Shown in pieces: positions 26,095 to 34,717 of a stretch of 64,000 nucleotides of DNA. A program made the position numbers and the translations under genes. The stretch's first letter is position 1. Each line of letters begins with the position of its first letter. Origin of the DNA: CALESS01 sp041741455 (GTDB taxonomy: Bacteria; Chloroflexota; Anaerolineae; Anaerolineales; Anaerolineaceae); contig JBGSJZ010000111.1 of the NCBI GenBank assembly GCA_041741455.1, positions 47,362-111,361 of the forward strand, read 5' to 3'. The notes under the pieces were generated by a model, which saw only the letters and a list, made by a program, of their open reading frames with translations, did no database searches and had not been told where the DNA came from.

Positions 26095-27594
26095 CTACCT
26101 ACCGATGAGCGGGAGGAAGGTGAAATAGGCAATATTATACGTCTCACCATCCAGAAAATCGCCATTATTCAAGCCGACCCCACCCAATGGAATCTCGCTC
26201 GAATTCTGGATTGTGTCATCGTCCAGCACGTCCAGGCGGATGGTTCCGTAACCTGTGCCTGAGTCCACGGTTACCAGGTACGTCTTGCCTGATCCGCTGA
26301 TTTCGGAGATTTCTGTTCCGGTAAGGTTGCCGGACAGATTCAATGTGAAGTCTGATTCATCTACGCCTGTCACCGATTCAGTGAAAGTGACAACATAATC
26401 CACATTACCTACCGGAGCAGGATTAGGATCGGCGCGCAGGATACTGCTGACGGATAATGGAAGGATGTTCAGAAATACACTGACATTGTTACTCTGGTTA
26501 TTCGCTGTCGCCAGATCCAGTTTACCATCCAGGTTGAAATCTGCCGTTGTCACTGACCTGGGGGATGAACCAGTAGCGTAAGTACCGGCAGCGACAAACG
26601 CTCCGGAACCATCTCCCAAAAGTACACCAATGTTATTAGCATTCCAGTCTGCAAAAGTCAGATCCGGGAAACCATCCAGGTTGAAATCTCCGATGACCAC
26701 ACGAGAAGTCGCTGTTCCCGCCGGAATTGTCAGCCCGCTGGCAAATCCGCCGCTCCCATTACCCAGCAAAACTCCCAGGTTTGGAGAACCAGCGCCGACA
26801 ATATCCGGGTGACCATCCAAATTAACATCCCCGGTAGTCACAAAGGAAGAATGTGCAATGCTGAACTGAGTCAATTCAGCAAAAGTACCGTCGCCAATCC
26901 CCAGACGAACACTGACTTGATCGGTAGACACTGTGGCAACCACATCCAGCTTTCCATCTCCATTGAAATCATCAACAGCCACACCGTTCAGCTGCTCACC
27001 CATGGGGTAATTCACTGCAGCAGCGAAACCTCCACTGCCGTTGCCCAACAACACGCTCAGCATATTCGTGTCGTTATTGGGAACGACAATGTCAGGCTTG
27101 GTATCCAGATTAAAATCACCTACCGCCACGCTGCGTGCATAACCGCCGGTCTGATAGTTGATGGGGGCAGCAAAACCGCCACTCCCGTTTCCCAGTAAGA
27201 CACTGCCAGCCACAATCCGATCAAAATCCGGGTTAATGGATACAAGATCGAGGTATGTGTCATTATTGAAATCAGCCGTTGCCAGATAGGAAGGAAACCC
27301 ACCCGAATACAGCGGATAAGTAACTTGAGGTGCAAACGATCCATCACCAATCCCCAACAAGATCCCAACATTAAAATTATAGTAGTTAACCACAGCCAGA
27401 TCTGGAATTTCGTCCCGGTTAAAATCACCTGAAACAGAAGAATACGGAGTTGAACCCACCGGATAATTGACAGCCGGGCCGAACAGCAACGGGGTGTCAG
27501 CTGAAACCGATGTGACCAATCCCAGCAGGCAGAACAAAAGCAATAATCCTGTAAGCCTGGATAATTTTTCCTTCGGATTCGTTTTGATAGACAT
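26095..27594 (-). CDS. Secreted FG-GAP/VCBS repeat protein
   Basis: After a Sec signal peptide (about residues 1-33, hydrophobic LTGLLLLFCLLGLVTSVSA), residues about 40-385 contain seven or more FG-GAP/VCBS-like units such as VAVGDFNLDTKPDIVVPNND and LLGNGSGGFAA. Their DxNxDxxxD loops bind calcium in integrin-like beta-propellers. A Calx-beta or similar Ig-like region follows (about 395-480). The protein ends in AYFTFLPLIGR, a short hydrophobic tail shared with the beta-helix protein at 34718-36415. The cargo or ligand is unknown; adhesion is likely for this class. I use the ATG at 27594; a TTG two codons upstream is less likely. Confidence 0.88.
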   Translation of the reverse strand: MSIKTNPKEKLSRLTGLLLLFCLLGLVTSVSADTPLLFGPAVNYPVGSTPYSSVSGDFNRDEIPDLAVVNYYNFNVGILLGIGDGSFAPQVTYPLYSGGFPSYLATADFNNDTYLDLVSINPDFDRIVAGSVLLGNGSGGFAAPINYQTGGYARSVAVGDFNLDTKPDIVVPNNDTNMLSVLLGNGSGGFAAAVNYPMGEQLNGVAVDDFNGDGKLDVVATVSTDQVSVRLGIGDGTFAELTQFSIAHSSFVTTGDVNLDGHPDIVGAGSPNLGVLLGNGSGGFASGLTIPAGTATSRVVIGDFNLDGFPDLTFADWNANNIGVLLGDGSGAFVAAGTYATGSSPRSVTTADFNLDGKLDLATANNQSNNVSVFLNILPLSVSSILRADPNPAPVGNVDYVVTFTESVTGVDESDFTLNLSGNLTGTEISEISGSGKTYLVTVDSGTGYGTIRLDVLDDDTIQNSSEIPLGGVGLNNGDFLDGETYNIAYFTFLPLIGR

Positions 27595-27694
27595 CGCCAA
27601 TCAACCCCTTTCCCTGAACATGATGTATTGATACTGTTTTCTGCAGCGGAACAATTCTCGAGTTTATCAAATGATTTTCCGCCCCGGCTCTCTT

Positions 27695-27723
27695 ATTATG
27701 ACCAATCTGAAAACAGAATTCAA
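27695..27723 (-). promoter_or_regulatory. Promoter of the FG-GAP gene with flanking inverted repeat
   Basis: On the minus strand TTGAAT (27718-27723), a 17-bp spacer and CATAAT (27695-27700) form a plausible promoter. An inverted repeat gaccaat (27700-27706) and attggtc (27729-27735) brackets the -35 region and could be an operator. The remaining 27595-27952 holds no gene; near 27900-27940 there is a cacctaacctctcccttt...ggacagg remnant of a dispersed palindrome. Confidence 0.5.
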
Positions 27724-27952
27724 TTTTAATTGGTCACATCTCTTTCAATATTTTGTCATGAAAAGGCAAGAAGGCCAACTTGTTGGTTATTTTTAGAAAA
27801 ATGGATTCTGCAGAAAACCGTGGAAATTCGTTGGGAGTCGGGAAGGAGCGATGAAGGTGGGAAAGACGTCCCTCAGCCCTATTTTCATCATCCTCGAACG
27901 CCCTTCACCTAACCTCTCCCTTTCGAGGACAGGAACCATACTTCAATTCTAC

Positions 27953-28594
27953 CTACAATTCATCCACCCGCAGCCAGCCACGGCGCAGGGCGACCAGGGC
28001 GGCCTGGGCGCGGCTGGTGAGGCCGAGCTTGGAGAGGATGCTGCCAACGTGGCTCTTGACGGTCTCCTCGCTGATGACCAGCTCGCCGGCAATTTCGCGG
28101 TTGGTGCGGCCGCGGGCAAGCAGCAACAGCACTTCGCGTTCGCGGACGGATAGGTCCAGACCCGGCTCGGAATAATTTTCAAAAGCGGAAGCAGATTCAG
28201 GGTCAAGGTAATATTCTGCGCGGGCAACGGTACGGACGGCCTGCAGGAGGTGCTCGGGGCGGGCGTCCTTGCGGATGTAGCCGAGGGCGCCGTTGCGCAG
28301 GGCTGCCACCACCCGGGCGTCGTCAGTGTAGGCGGTCAGGATGATGACCTGGGGAGGCTCCGGCAGGGCGCGGATCAGGCGGGTCGCCTCAATGCCATCC
28401 ATGCCGCCGGGCATGAGCAGGTCAAGCACAACTATGTTGGCTTGCCACTCTCCTAGGCGGTGCAGGGCTTCTTCGGCGCTGGCGGCCTCGCCGATGATCA
28501 GCAGGTCGGGGAAGGATTCGAGGTAGGAACGGATGCCGCGCCGGACAATGGCGTGGTCATCGACGAGGACGATACGGAGGGGTGGATTTGTCAT
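27953..28594 (-). CDS. NarL/LuxR-type response regulator
   Basis: The 213-residue protein has a receiver domain (residues about 6-122) with VLVDDH acidic pocket, phosphoacceptor Asp in IVVLDLLMPGG, the conserved Thr in IILTAYT and Lys in GYIRKDA. A LuxR-type helix-turn-helix (about 145-207) follows: LSVREREVLLLLARGRTNRE and VKSHVGSILSKLGL. It should be activated by a HisKA_3-type histidine kinase. The likely partner is encoded at 30557-33034, but a lipoprotein gene flanked by inverted repeats separates the two. No clear ribosome site precedes the ATG. Confidence 0.92.
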   Translation of the reverse strand: MTNPPLRIVLVDDHAIVRRGIRSYLESFPDLLIIGEAASAEEALHRLGEWQANIVVLDLLMPGGMDGIEATRLIRALPEPPQVIILTAYTDDARVVAALRNGALGYIRKDARPEHLLQAVRTVARAEYYLDPESASAFENYSEPGLDLSVREREVLLLLARGRTNREIAGELVISEETVKSHVGSILSKLGLTSRAQAALVALRRGWLRVDEL

Positions 28595-28654
28595 TTTTTA
28601 TATCTTTTATTGTACGGATTTGAATGGATCATACGGATATTCCTTTGTTGGAGA

Positions 28655-28702
28655 GGGGGGCGCGAGAGGATTTCCTGGAATGTGGATAAATCCCCGTACC
28701 CC
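28655..28702 (+). repeat. Left copy of an inverted repeat flanking the lipoprotein gene
   Basis: The segment gaggatttcctggaatgtgg followed by ataaatccccgtacccc matches, in opposite orientation, the right copy at 30404-30458. Its left arm is degenerate (gggggcgcgagagga), so the hairpin is weaker than in the right copy. Confidence 0.6.
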
Positions 28703-28711
28703 GAATTATAA

Positions 28712-30376
28712 TTAAGGTGAGGAGACATCGACTATCCAGGCGTGACCGTCTCTGGCGATCAATAAATGCTGGTCGTCCGGCGACCAGCGCAGCGCACTTT
28801 TAGGATAGATTGGTATCATGTCTTCTGTTAAAACTTGCACTGTTCCATTCAAGAATAGTAGACTGACCCGATTATACTTATCGTGGATTGCCACCTTCTC
28901 TCCATCATGAGACCAGGTTACTGCCAGTGGTCCACTGGAGGATGGTAAAAACACATCGTTGGCAGGGTCGCGATAGATCATTTCATCAGCCACCTGCCAG
29001 GGTCCGACCCTCTCCCTTGTTTTCGGATTCCAAAAAACACATTCCAATTCATTTTTACCCCCGGCCTTCTTTTCTGCGTAAACAACAAGAGCCTGGGTCT
29101 GGTCAGAATTCCAGGCAACCTGGATGGCATTCTCGAAGAGCACACTGAATTCTTGCGTTTCTGGATCGTACTCCAATAAACCAAATGGGGTTGCTGGCGA
29201 ATTCATTGAAACAGACTCTGCGGGCAGGCTTACCACATACATGCGAGAATTATCGTTATTCCATCCGGCATAAGCGAGATAATTCCCAACAGAGTCAACC
29301 AGGGGGACCTGCTTCTTCAATTGAAGATCATAAAGACTATATACCTTCTCCGGGAAAACACGATTCGGGTCAACACTACTATTATGGAATTGCATTCCCT
29401 GGTCAATAAAAATCCAGCGACCATTCGGAGAAACCTGGGGATTCTGGTGTTGAATTCCATTTCCTGTGGGCATGCTTTCCCATTGAAATAACAGCTGACC
29501 AGAATGGATCTCATAAAAAGAGGATAAATATCTCGATGACAGGATCCTCATCACATCATTTGTTAACCATAATGGGGGTAAAGGGTCGCCGATGACTACT
29601 TCAAATTCCTCCAGTTCCTGGCCATCGGGGGATAGAATTTTAATGGATCCAGAAAAATTATGAATATCGGCCATTGCAATGCCCAGCTTCCTGGAATCTG
29701 GAGACCAAGATGCATACCCGACACCCTCCATGATCTTTTGCGGGGCTTTGCCATTACTCGACCAGACATATGCGGATTGTTTTACATCTATATAAGATAG
29801 ATAAGCTTCATCCGGTGACCAATGAATATAATCCTCACAATTGTTGTCTGAAGTATATTTGTTCCAAACAGGTAGAGGGGTTTCACTCAAGAGTTTCGAA
29901 TCACTGACTCGAATCAGCTTCATCGGATCAAGACATTCAACCAAAAAGGTTTTTTCCGGTGAATAAACCAGCCAGTCCTGATGATCCAATGTAACCACAG
30001 GCTGGGCATTAACACCTTGAGAAATATCAACTGTAATGATTCCTTCATTCATTCCATCAATATACGTCGCGACCCTGGCAATTGTATTACTCAGCCAGGC
30101 TGTTGAAGAAAAAGCATTGTAGCTAATCCAGCTTACATCAATAACATTTGAGTTCCAGTGAACCATTGGCGTTGGTGAAGGGATGTGAGGTAATCTCGCA
30201 GCAGTCGCCTTGGGAACGAATGTAGAAGTTGCTGTAGTTGCAGGAGTTTTTCCTGCTGAGGATGGTGTTGGGCTATCAATAATCGGTGTAGAAGAGGCTG
30301 GTTGGATTGGAAGACACGCAGCCAGGATTATGGCTGAACAAAACAGGAAGTTGATTAATATCCAGCCTCGTTTCAT
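28712..30376 (-). CDS. Lipoprotein with WD40/TolB-like propeller repeats
   Basis: The product of 554 residues starts with a lipoprotein signal ending in IILAACLPIQ (lipid Cys near residue 20) and a Ser/Thr/Pro-rich linker. The rest has repeated beta-blades typical of TolB/WD40-like PD40 repeats, such as HWSPDEAYLSYIDVK, ASWSPDSRKLGIAMA, VTWSHDGEKVAIHDK and LRWSPDDQHLLIARD. It should be a surface-attached beta-propeller; no enzyme motif is visible. I choose the ATG at 30376, which gives a proper signal MKRGWILINFLF; an upstream start would translate the flanking repeat. The gene lies between a response regulator and its likely kinase, bounded by inverted repeats. Confidence 0.82.
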   Translation of the reverse strand: MKRGWILINFLFCSAIILAACLPIQPASSTPIIDSPTPSSAGKTPATTATSTFVPKATAARLPHIPSPTPMVHWNSNVIDVSWISYNAFSSTAWLSNTIARVATYIDGMNEGIITVDISQGVNAQPVVTLDHQDWLVYSPEKTFLVECLDPMKLIRVSDSKLLSETPLPVWNKYTSDNNCEDYIHWSPDEAYLSYIDVKQSAYVWSSNGKAPQKIMEGVGYASWSPDSRKLGIAMADIHNFSGSIKILSPDGQELEEFEVVIGDPLPPLWLTNDVMRILSSRYLSSFYEIHSGQLLFQWESMPTGNGIQHQNPQVSPNGRWIFIDQGMQFHNSSVDPNRVFPEKVYSLYDLQLKKQVPLVDSVGNYLAYAGWNNDNSRMYVVSLPAESVSMNSPATPFGLLEYDPETQEFSVLFENAIQVAWNSDQTQALVVYAEKKAGGKNELECVFWNPKTRERVGPWQVADEMIYRDPANDVFLPSSSGPLAVTWSHDGEKVAIHDKYNRVSLLFLNGTVQVLTEDMIPIYPKSALRWSPDDQHLLIARDGHAWIVDVSSP

Positions 30377-30403
30377 ATAATAGAGACCTTTCCATTTGAT
30401 GGT

Positions 30404-30458
30404 AGGGGCACGGGGAGCCATCAACATTCCAGGTACGCCAATCAATCCCCGTGCCCCT
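30404..30458 (-). repeat. Right copy of the inverted repeat, perfect 13-bp hairpin
   Basis: aggggcacgggga (30404-30416) and tccccgtgcccct (30446-30458) form a perfect 13-bp stem around a 29-nt loop. The loop and right arm match the copy at 28655-28702 in inverted orientation. It lies just upstream of the lipoprotein gene. Another palindrome remnant, cacccccacctaacctcagc to agggggaggaac, follows at about 30489-30546. Confidence 0.7.
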
Positions 30459-30556
30459 GTGAGTGATTTGGTCAAGCGGGGACAGACAACACCCCCACCT
30501 AACCTCAGCCTACGGCATGCTTCGGACCCTTTTTAGGGGGAGGAACAATAAGGTGA

Positions 30557-33034
30557 TTATAGCCTTTTTTTAGAGGCTGCGAGGCGCAGGGCGAGCAGGA
30601 GCTGGTAGAGTCCGATGGCCAGGCCGGCCAGCAGCAGCAGACCAATAAAGACTCCCGCTGCATAGATCAGGGTATTATTCGCCAGCAGGTTGACGGTCAA
30701 GCCAACCGAGGCATCATACCCCAGGCGGGCGCTGTCGAGCACGTTGGCAAAGCTAACAGGCAGGGTGAGGATACCCACCGCACTGGCAAGCATCGGCAGT
30801 AGCGGCAGGATGAAGGCAAAAACTCCGGCCAGCCAGCCGGCCCTGGCCCGGGCAGACTGTGTCCGCCAGGAAGATACCTGGCCGGGAGCGGAAACCTTGC
30901 GCCGGGTGGCAAATACGCCCAGCACCAGCAGGGCTTCCAGCAGCATGGCAAAGGGCAGGATCCAGAAGACGCCTGCAGTGACCAGTCCATAGAAGGCCAG
31001 CACCGGCAGCAGCAGGCTGGCCCCCACCATCAGGTAATGCCAGGCCGGTGGAACCCGCAGCAGTTGGCCGACCAGGCGCTGGCGGATGACAATGGTCTGC
31101 CAGAAGAAGGGCACGGCGCTGACCAGGCTGACGAAGATGATGCCGAGCGCCAGGCTGGCGGAGAAGATTGGGGCATCGCCCAGGGTGAGCGCCAGGCCAA
31201 TCCCCATCCCGGCTGGAACGATCAGGCCGAGCAGCCCCAGGTTAAAGGCGCGCCAGTGCAGATGCCAGGCTGCAGCCGAACCGGCGGCGGCCAGCTCACG
31301 GCGCAGCAGGCCGTAATTAGCAATTTCAGCAGCCAGGAAGAGCAGAAAGGGCAGCCCCAGCACCCAGAACACCGTCAGGAAGAGTGGCATGGTATCCAGC
31401 ATGCCGCCCTGTTGCGCCATGCCCAGCAAGGCACTTTCACTGACCAGGATGGCAGGCGTGCCCCCGACCAGGGCCAGGCCGCTGCCGAGGGCCAGCAGGG
31501 TGGCCAGCAGCCCGGCCAGGCCTTCCCAGGTGATGCCTTGCGATGCGGGGGTGGACTTGCGCCAGGCCAGTAGGCCTCCACAACTGCCATACAGTAGTCC
31601 CAGACCAAGGAAGTTCAAAAAGCTGCGATGGATGCCCTGAAATTGGCCGTTGATCGCCCCATACAGCAGTCTTGCGGTTTGCTCCACTACAGCAGGCCGC
31701 AAGCCATAATCCAACAGATCGGTAGCGCCATCCACGGCAGCATGGCCGGCGGCCAGCAGGCCAAATGCCGTGAGCGCGCCGATCAGTCCGGTCAGAGCAC
31801 CCGAGAGGGTCGAACCGGCCAGGCTGGCGGGCTTGTTCCAGCGGGCGGCTAGGAACCCCGCCAGCACACCGATCAGCATGGTCAGGATGGCCATGCTGGT
31901 TCCAAAAGCCCGGCTGACATTCCAGCCCCAGTCCAGGTACTTCCCGATGGAATCATAGACCGGCACCAGCAGAGCCGCCGCAGCCAGGATACCCCCACCC
32001 AGCCCGAGCCATGCAGCCCGGTTGAGGAAGGGATCCGCTTTGACCGGTGCCAGTGCTTCGGCTTGCTCCGGCGGATGGACGGGCAGGGCCGCCAGCAACT
32101 GGACGCCCTTGCCGGCAGCGGTCTTCAGAGAGAACGAACCGCCCAGGGCCTCCAGGCGGGTGCGCATGTTATTCAAACCACCCCCGGGCCGGGTACCGGC
32201 CGGGTCAAAACCCAGGCCGTCATCCGTGATGCTCAAGACCAATAAGCCTTTGGCGGCATCCGGCTGCAGGCTGAGGCTGACTTTGGATGGGCGAGCGTGG
32301 CGGGAAATGTTGCTCAAGGCCTCCTGGGCGACGCGGAAGAGGGCCTCAAAGGCGCCGGCCGGCAGCCAGTCTTCAGCGGGCAGTTCGGCTACCTCGCAGG
32401 TGACCTGCGCCCCGGTGCGGTAGGCCAGGGCTTCGCATTGGTCCTTGAGGGCCTGGACCAGGCCCACCCGCTCCAACGGGACGGGGGAGAGCTGCTGCAG
32501 GAGGGCGTTCATTTCTGCCAGGGCAGCCTGGGCGGATTGAAGCACATCGTCCAGGGCAGAACGAGCACCCTGGGGATCCTCCTGCCAGCGGGCCTGTACG
32601 GTCGAGGCGCTCATCTGGATGCTGAACAGTTGCTGCTTGATCGAATCATGCAACTCACGACCCAAGCGGTTGCGCTCCTGCTGGGCGGCACCCTGTTCCG
32701 CCAGGCTGGCGGCAGCACCCGCCTCACGACCGGTCAGAGGCCCCAGCCGGTTGAGCTGGCGCAGCAGGCCGATCAGTGGATTCCAGAAGTCGCGCTGGGT
32801 TTCCACCTGGGGTGGCTGGTCGACTTCCAACCGACCCAGGCCGCGACTCAGGCGGTCCAAAGCACTGCCGAGCGGGGAAAGCGCCAGCAGGCCGAGCAGG
32901 ATGCTGAGCAGGAAGGCCAGGCCAGGTCGGTCGAAGACGAGTGTCAACACCAGGGTGGCGAGGCTGACAATCGCAAGCACTAGCAGGAGGTAAGTGTAGA
33001 AATAGGGCTTATTGAAACGGTCCGGGGTTTTCAT
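30557..33034 (-). CDS. NarL-type histidine kinase with a large C-terminal membrane domain
   Basis: Two N-terminal membrane helices (about residues 10-55) precede a HisKA_3 dimerisation and phosphoacceptor region with GRELHDSIKQQLFSIQ, then a HATPase domain with RVAQEALSNISRHARPSKV, DDGLGFDP and GGGLNNMRTRLEALGG. This core ends near residue 335. It is followed by about 480 residues with ten or so further membrane helices (from about 345 to the end), an unusual place for a sensor module. The partner is probably the LuxR-type regulator at 27953. I start at the ATG at 33034, with GGAGAA upstream; 33061 would add nine residues. Confidence 0.9.
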   Translation of the reverse strand: MKTPDRFNKPYFYTYLLLVLAIVSLATLVLTLVFDRPGLAFLLSILLGLLALSPLGSALDRLSRGLGRLEVDQPPQVETQRDFWNPLIGLLRQLNRLGPLTGREAGAAASLAEQGAAQQERNRLGRELHDSIKQQLFSIQMSASTVQARWQEDPQGARSALDDVLQSAQAALAEMNALLQQLSPVPLERVGLVQALKDQCEALAYRTGAQVTCEVAELPAEDWLPAGAFEALFRVAQEALSNISRHARPSKVSLSLQPDAAKGLLVLSITDDGLGFDPAGTRPGGGLNNMRTRLEALGGSFSLKTAAGKGVQLLAALPVHPPEQAEALAPVKADPFLNRAAWLGLGGGILAAAALLVPVYDSIGKYLDWGWNVSRAFGTSMAILTMLIGVLAGFLAARWNKPASLAGSTLSGALTGLIGALTAFGLLAAGHAAVDGATDLLDYGLRPAVVEQTARLLYGAINGQFQGIHRSFLNFLGLGLLYGSCGGLLAWRKSTPASQGITWEGLAGLLATLLALGSGLALVGGTPAILVSESALLGMAQQGGMLDTMPLFLTVFWVLGLPFLLFLAAEIANYGLLRRELAAAGSAAAWHLHWRAFNLGLLGLIVPAGMGIGLALTLGDAPIFSASLALGIIFVSLVSAVPFFWQTIVIRQRLVGQLLRVPPAWHYLMVGASLLLPVLAFYGLVTAGVFWILPFAMLLEALLVLGVFATRRKVSAPGQVSSWRTQSARARAGWLAGVFAFILPLLPMLASAVGILTLPVSFANVLDSARLGYDASVGLTVNLLANNTLIYAAGVFIGLLLLAGLAIGLYQLLLALRLAASKKRL

Positions 33035-33103
33035 GGTAGTTCTCCTGCATTCAGGATACAACCGAAGCCAGGTGTTGCCATCCCTCGAAAGAGGGAATTA
33101 TGT

Positions 33104-33109
33104 TATAAT
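33104..33109 (+). promoter_or_regulatory. -10 box for tRNA-Ser
   Basis: A perfect TATAAT lies 16 nt before the mature 5' end of tRNA-Ser. No clear -35 hexamer is seen at 16-18 bp; a small hairpin ccctcgaaagaggg is there instead. Confidence 0.45.
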
Positions 33110-33125
33110 TTTGCCGCTCCAACCC

Positions 33126-33215
33126 GGAGAGGTAGCGTAGTCTGGCCTAACGCGCTCGCCTGGAAAGCGGGTACACTGCAAGGTGTCATGGGTTCGAATC
33201 CCATCCTCTCCGCCA
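33126..33215 (+). tRNA. tRNA-Ser (anticodon GGA), CCA encoded
   Basis: The acceptor GGAGAGG pairs with CCTCTCC, the anticodon stem CTCGC/GCGGG closes the loop CTGGAAA (anticodon GGA), a long variable arm follows as expected for class II tRNA, and the T arm is ATGGG-TTCGAAT-CCCAT. Discriminator G and an encoded CCA end the gene. Confidence 0.96.
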
Positions 33216-33216
33216 T

Positions 33217-33240
33217 AAAAAAGACCTACGGGTCTTTTTT
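33217..33240 (+). terminator. Terminator of tRNA-Ser
   Basis: A stem aaaaaagacc/ggtctttttt closes a tacg loop directly after the tRNA, with a T6 run on the 3' side. Confidence 0.85.
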
Positions 33241-33242
33241 AA

Positions 33243-33286
33243 TTCGAATCCCACCCCCGTAATGGGGGCTTGTCCCTCTCCGCCAT
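33243..33286 (+). repeat. Degenerate copy of the tRNA-Ser 3' end
   Basis: ttcgaatccca (33243-33253) and ccctctccgccat (33274-33286) repeat the T-loop and acceptor 3' end of tRNA-Ser (33193-33216), separated by a 20-nt insert with a cccccgtaatggggg hairpin. A further tcgaatccca occurs at 33349-33358. Such partial 3'-end copies are typical of old attachment-site scars; no integrase is left. Confidence 0.7.
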
Positions 33287-33298
33287 ATGAGCAATACC

Positions 33299-33343
33299 AA
33301 CAGAACACCCTAAGGGTCTTAAAGACCCTTAGGGTGTTCTGTT
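33299..33343. repeat. Perfect 22-bp hairpin
   Basis: Two 22-nt arms (33299-33320 and 33322-33343) are perfect reverse complements around a single base. There is no T tract after it, so it is not a standard terminator; it may be a palindromic repeat or a roadblock structure after the tRNA scar. Confidence 0.8.
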
Positions 33344-33413
33344 GTGTGTCGAATCCCAGTCAGCGGCCGTTATAATTGAGTGGTAGTGATCCTGCTGCCC
33401 CAGGAGTAACCCT

Positions 33414-34538
33414 ATGAAAATCGCTCCATTTGAACTTGAACGCTACTTCGCCCGCTATGAATTTTCAACCCGCTACTTGCTATCCAGCTCGGATTGCGAT
33501 GGATTATCCCAGGCAGAACTGGTGGCGATGGCCGATCCGGCTGCCCGCGAATTATGGGAGCAATTAACCCTGGGTTATACTGAATCATTGGGGCATCCCA
33601 TCTTGCGGGCTGAAATCGCCAGCCTGTACCGGGGCATCCGCCCCGAGGATTGCCTGGTGGTTGTGCCAGAGGAGGGCATCCTGATTGCCATGCAGTGTAT
33701 CCTGAAAGCAGGCGATCACGTCATCTGTACCTTTCCGGGATATCAATCACTGTATGCAATCGCCGAAGAAATGGGATGCGAGGTAACCCGCTGGGAACCC
33801 GAGATAGAAGATGGTTGGTATTTCAATCCAGATTTCCTGGAAAAGAACATCCGGCCGAATACCAGGCTGGTGGTGGTAAATTTTCCGCATAATCCGACTG
33901 GCTACCTGCCCGGCCAGGCCGATTATGGTCGAGTGATTGAAATTGCCAGGCAGCACAGGCTCTACCTGTTTTCGGATGAAATGTACCGTTTTCTCGAATA
34001 CGATCCACAAGACCGATTGACCTCCGCCTGCGAGGAATATGAGAGAGCGATTTCGCTCTTCGGTATGTCTAAAACCTTTGGGCTGGCCGGGCTGCGCCTG
34101 GGCTGGTTGGTGACGCGGGATGCAGAGCTATTGCAACGGCTGGCCGAGTTCAAAGATTACACCACGATCTGCAGCAGCGCACCGAGCGAAATCCTGGCAA
34201 TCATGGGATTGCGCACCAGGGACACCCTGATTAAGTGGCACCTGGCTCGTATACAGCGCAACCTGGATTTGTTGGACCTTTTCTTTAGTGAGTTTGCAGC
34301 GGATTTCGAGTGGGTCAAGCCCCGGGCAGGAACGATTGGTTTTCCACGCCTGCGAAATAACCGCAGTTCGCTGGAATTTTGCCAGCAAGTGGTGCAGACA
34401 GCGAACATCATGCTGCTGCCTTCGAGTGTATATGGTTATGGCGACCGGCATTTTCGGCTGGGGTTTGGGCGGGAGAATATGCCGGAAGCTCTGGAGCAGT
34501 TGGTGAACTATCTAAAGAGGCCAGGTGGGAAGCATTGA
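33414..34538 (+). CDS. PLP-dependent aminotransferase, class I/II fold
   Basis: The 374-residue product is a fold-type I PLP enzyme. The cofactor-binding pattern is visible: substrate-side VPEEGILIAMQ, FPGYQSLY, the NFPHNPTGYLP Asn, the FSDEMYRF Asp, and the Schiff-base lysine in GMSKTFGLAGLRLGW, with the phosphate-binding Arg downstream and the C-terminal substrate Arg in FRLGFG. The sequence resembles the branch that includes capreomycidine-synthase-like enzymes, but the substrate cannot be assigned. GGAGTAACCC precedes the ATG. It is monocistronic between the tRNA-Ser scar region and the beta-helix protein gene. Confidence 0.88.
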   Translation: MKIAPFELERYFARYEFSTRYLLSSSDCDGLSQAELVAMADPAARELWEQLTLGYTESLGHPILRAEIASLYRGIRPEDCLVVVPEEGILIAMQCILKAGDHVICTFPGYQSLYAIAEEMGCEVTRWEPEIEDGWYFNPDFLEKNIRPNTRLVVVNFPHNPTGYLPGQADYGRVIEIARQHRLYLFSDEMYRFLEYDPQDRLTSACEEYERAISLFGMSKTFGLAGLRLGWLVTRDAELLQRLAEFKDYTTICSSAPSEILAIMGLRTRDTLIKWHLARIQRNLDLLDLFFSEFAADFEWVKPRAGTIGFPRLRNNRSSLEFCQQVVQTANIMLLPSSVYGYGDRHFRLGFGRENMPEALEQLVNYLKRPGGKH

Positions 34539-34717
34539 CTATGATCTGCCGGTGCGCGCCAAAAAGACATACCCACCCGTTGATATTTTTATGTATAATC
34601 ATTTTACCGGGATCAAGCATTGTGAAAAATTTTGAAGGGTGAAAAGCACCGGGAGATTTACATCTTTCAAAAATCAATCATCCGACCAATGTAAATAGAA
34701 GCATCTCAGGAGACACC

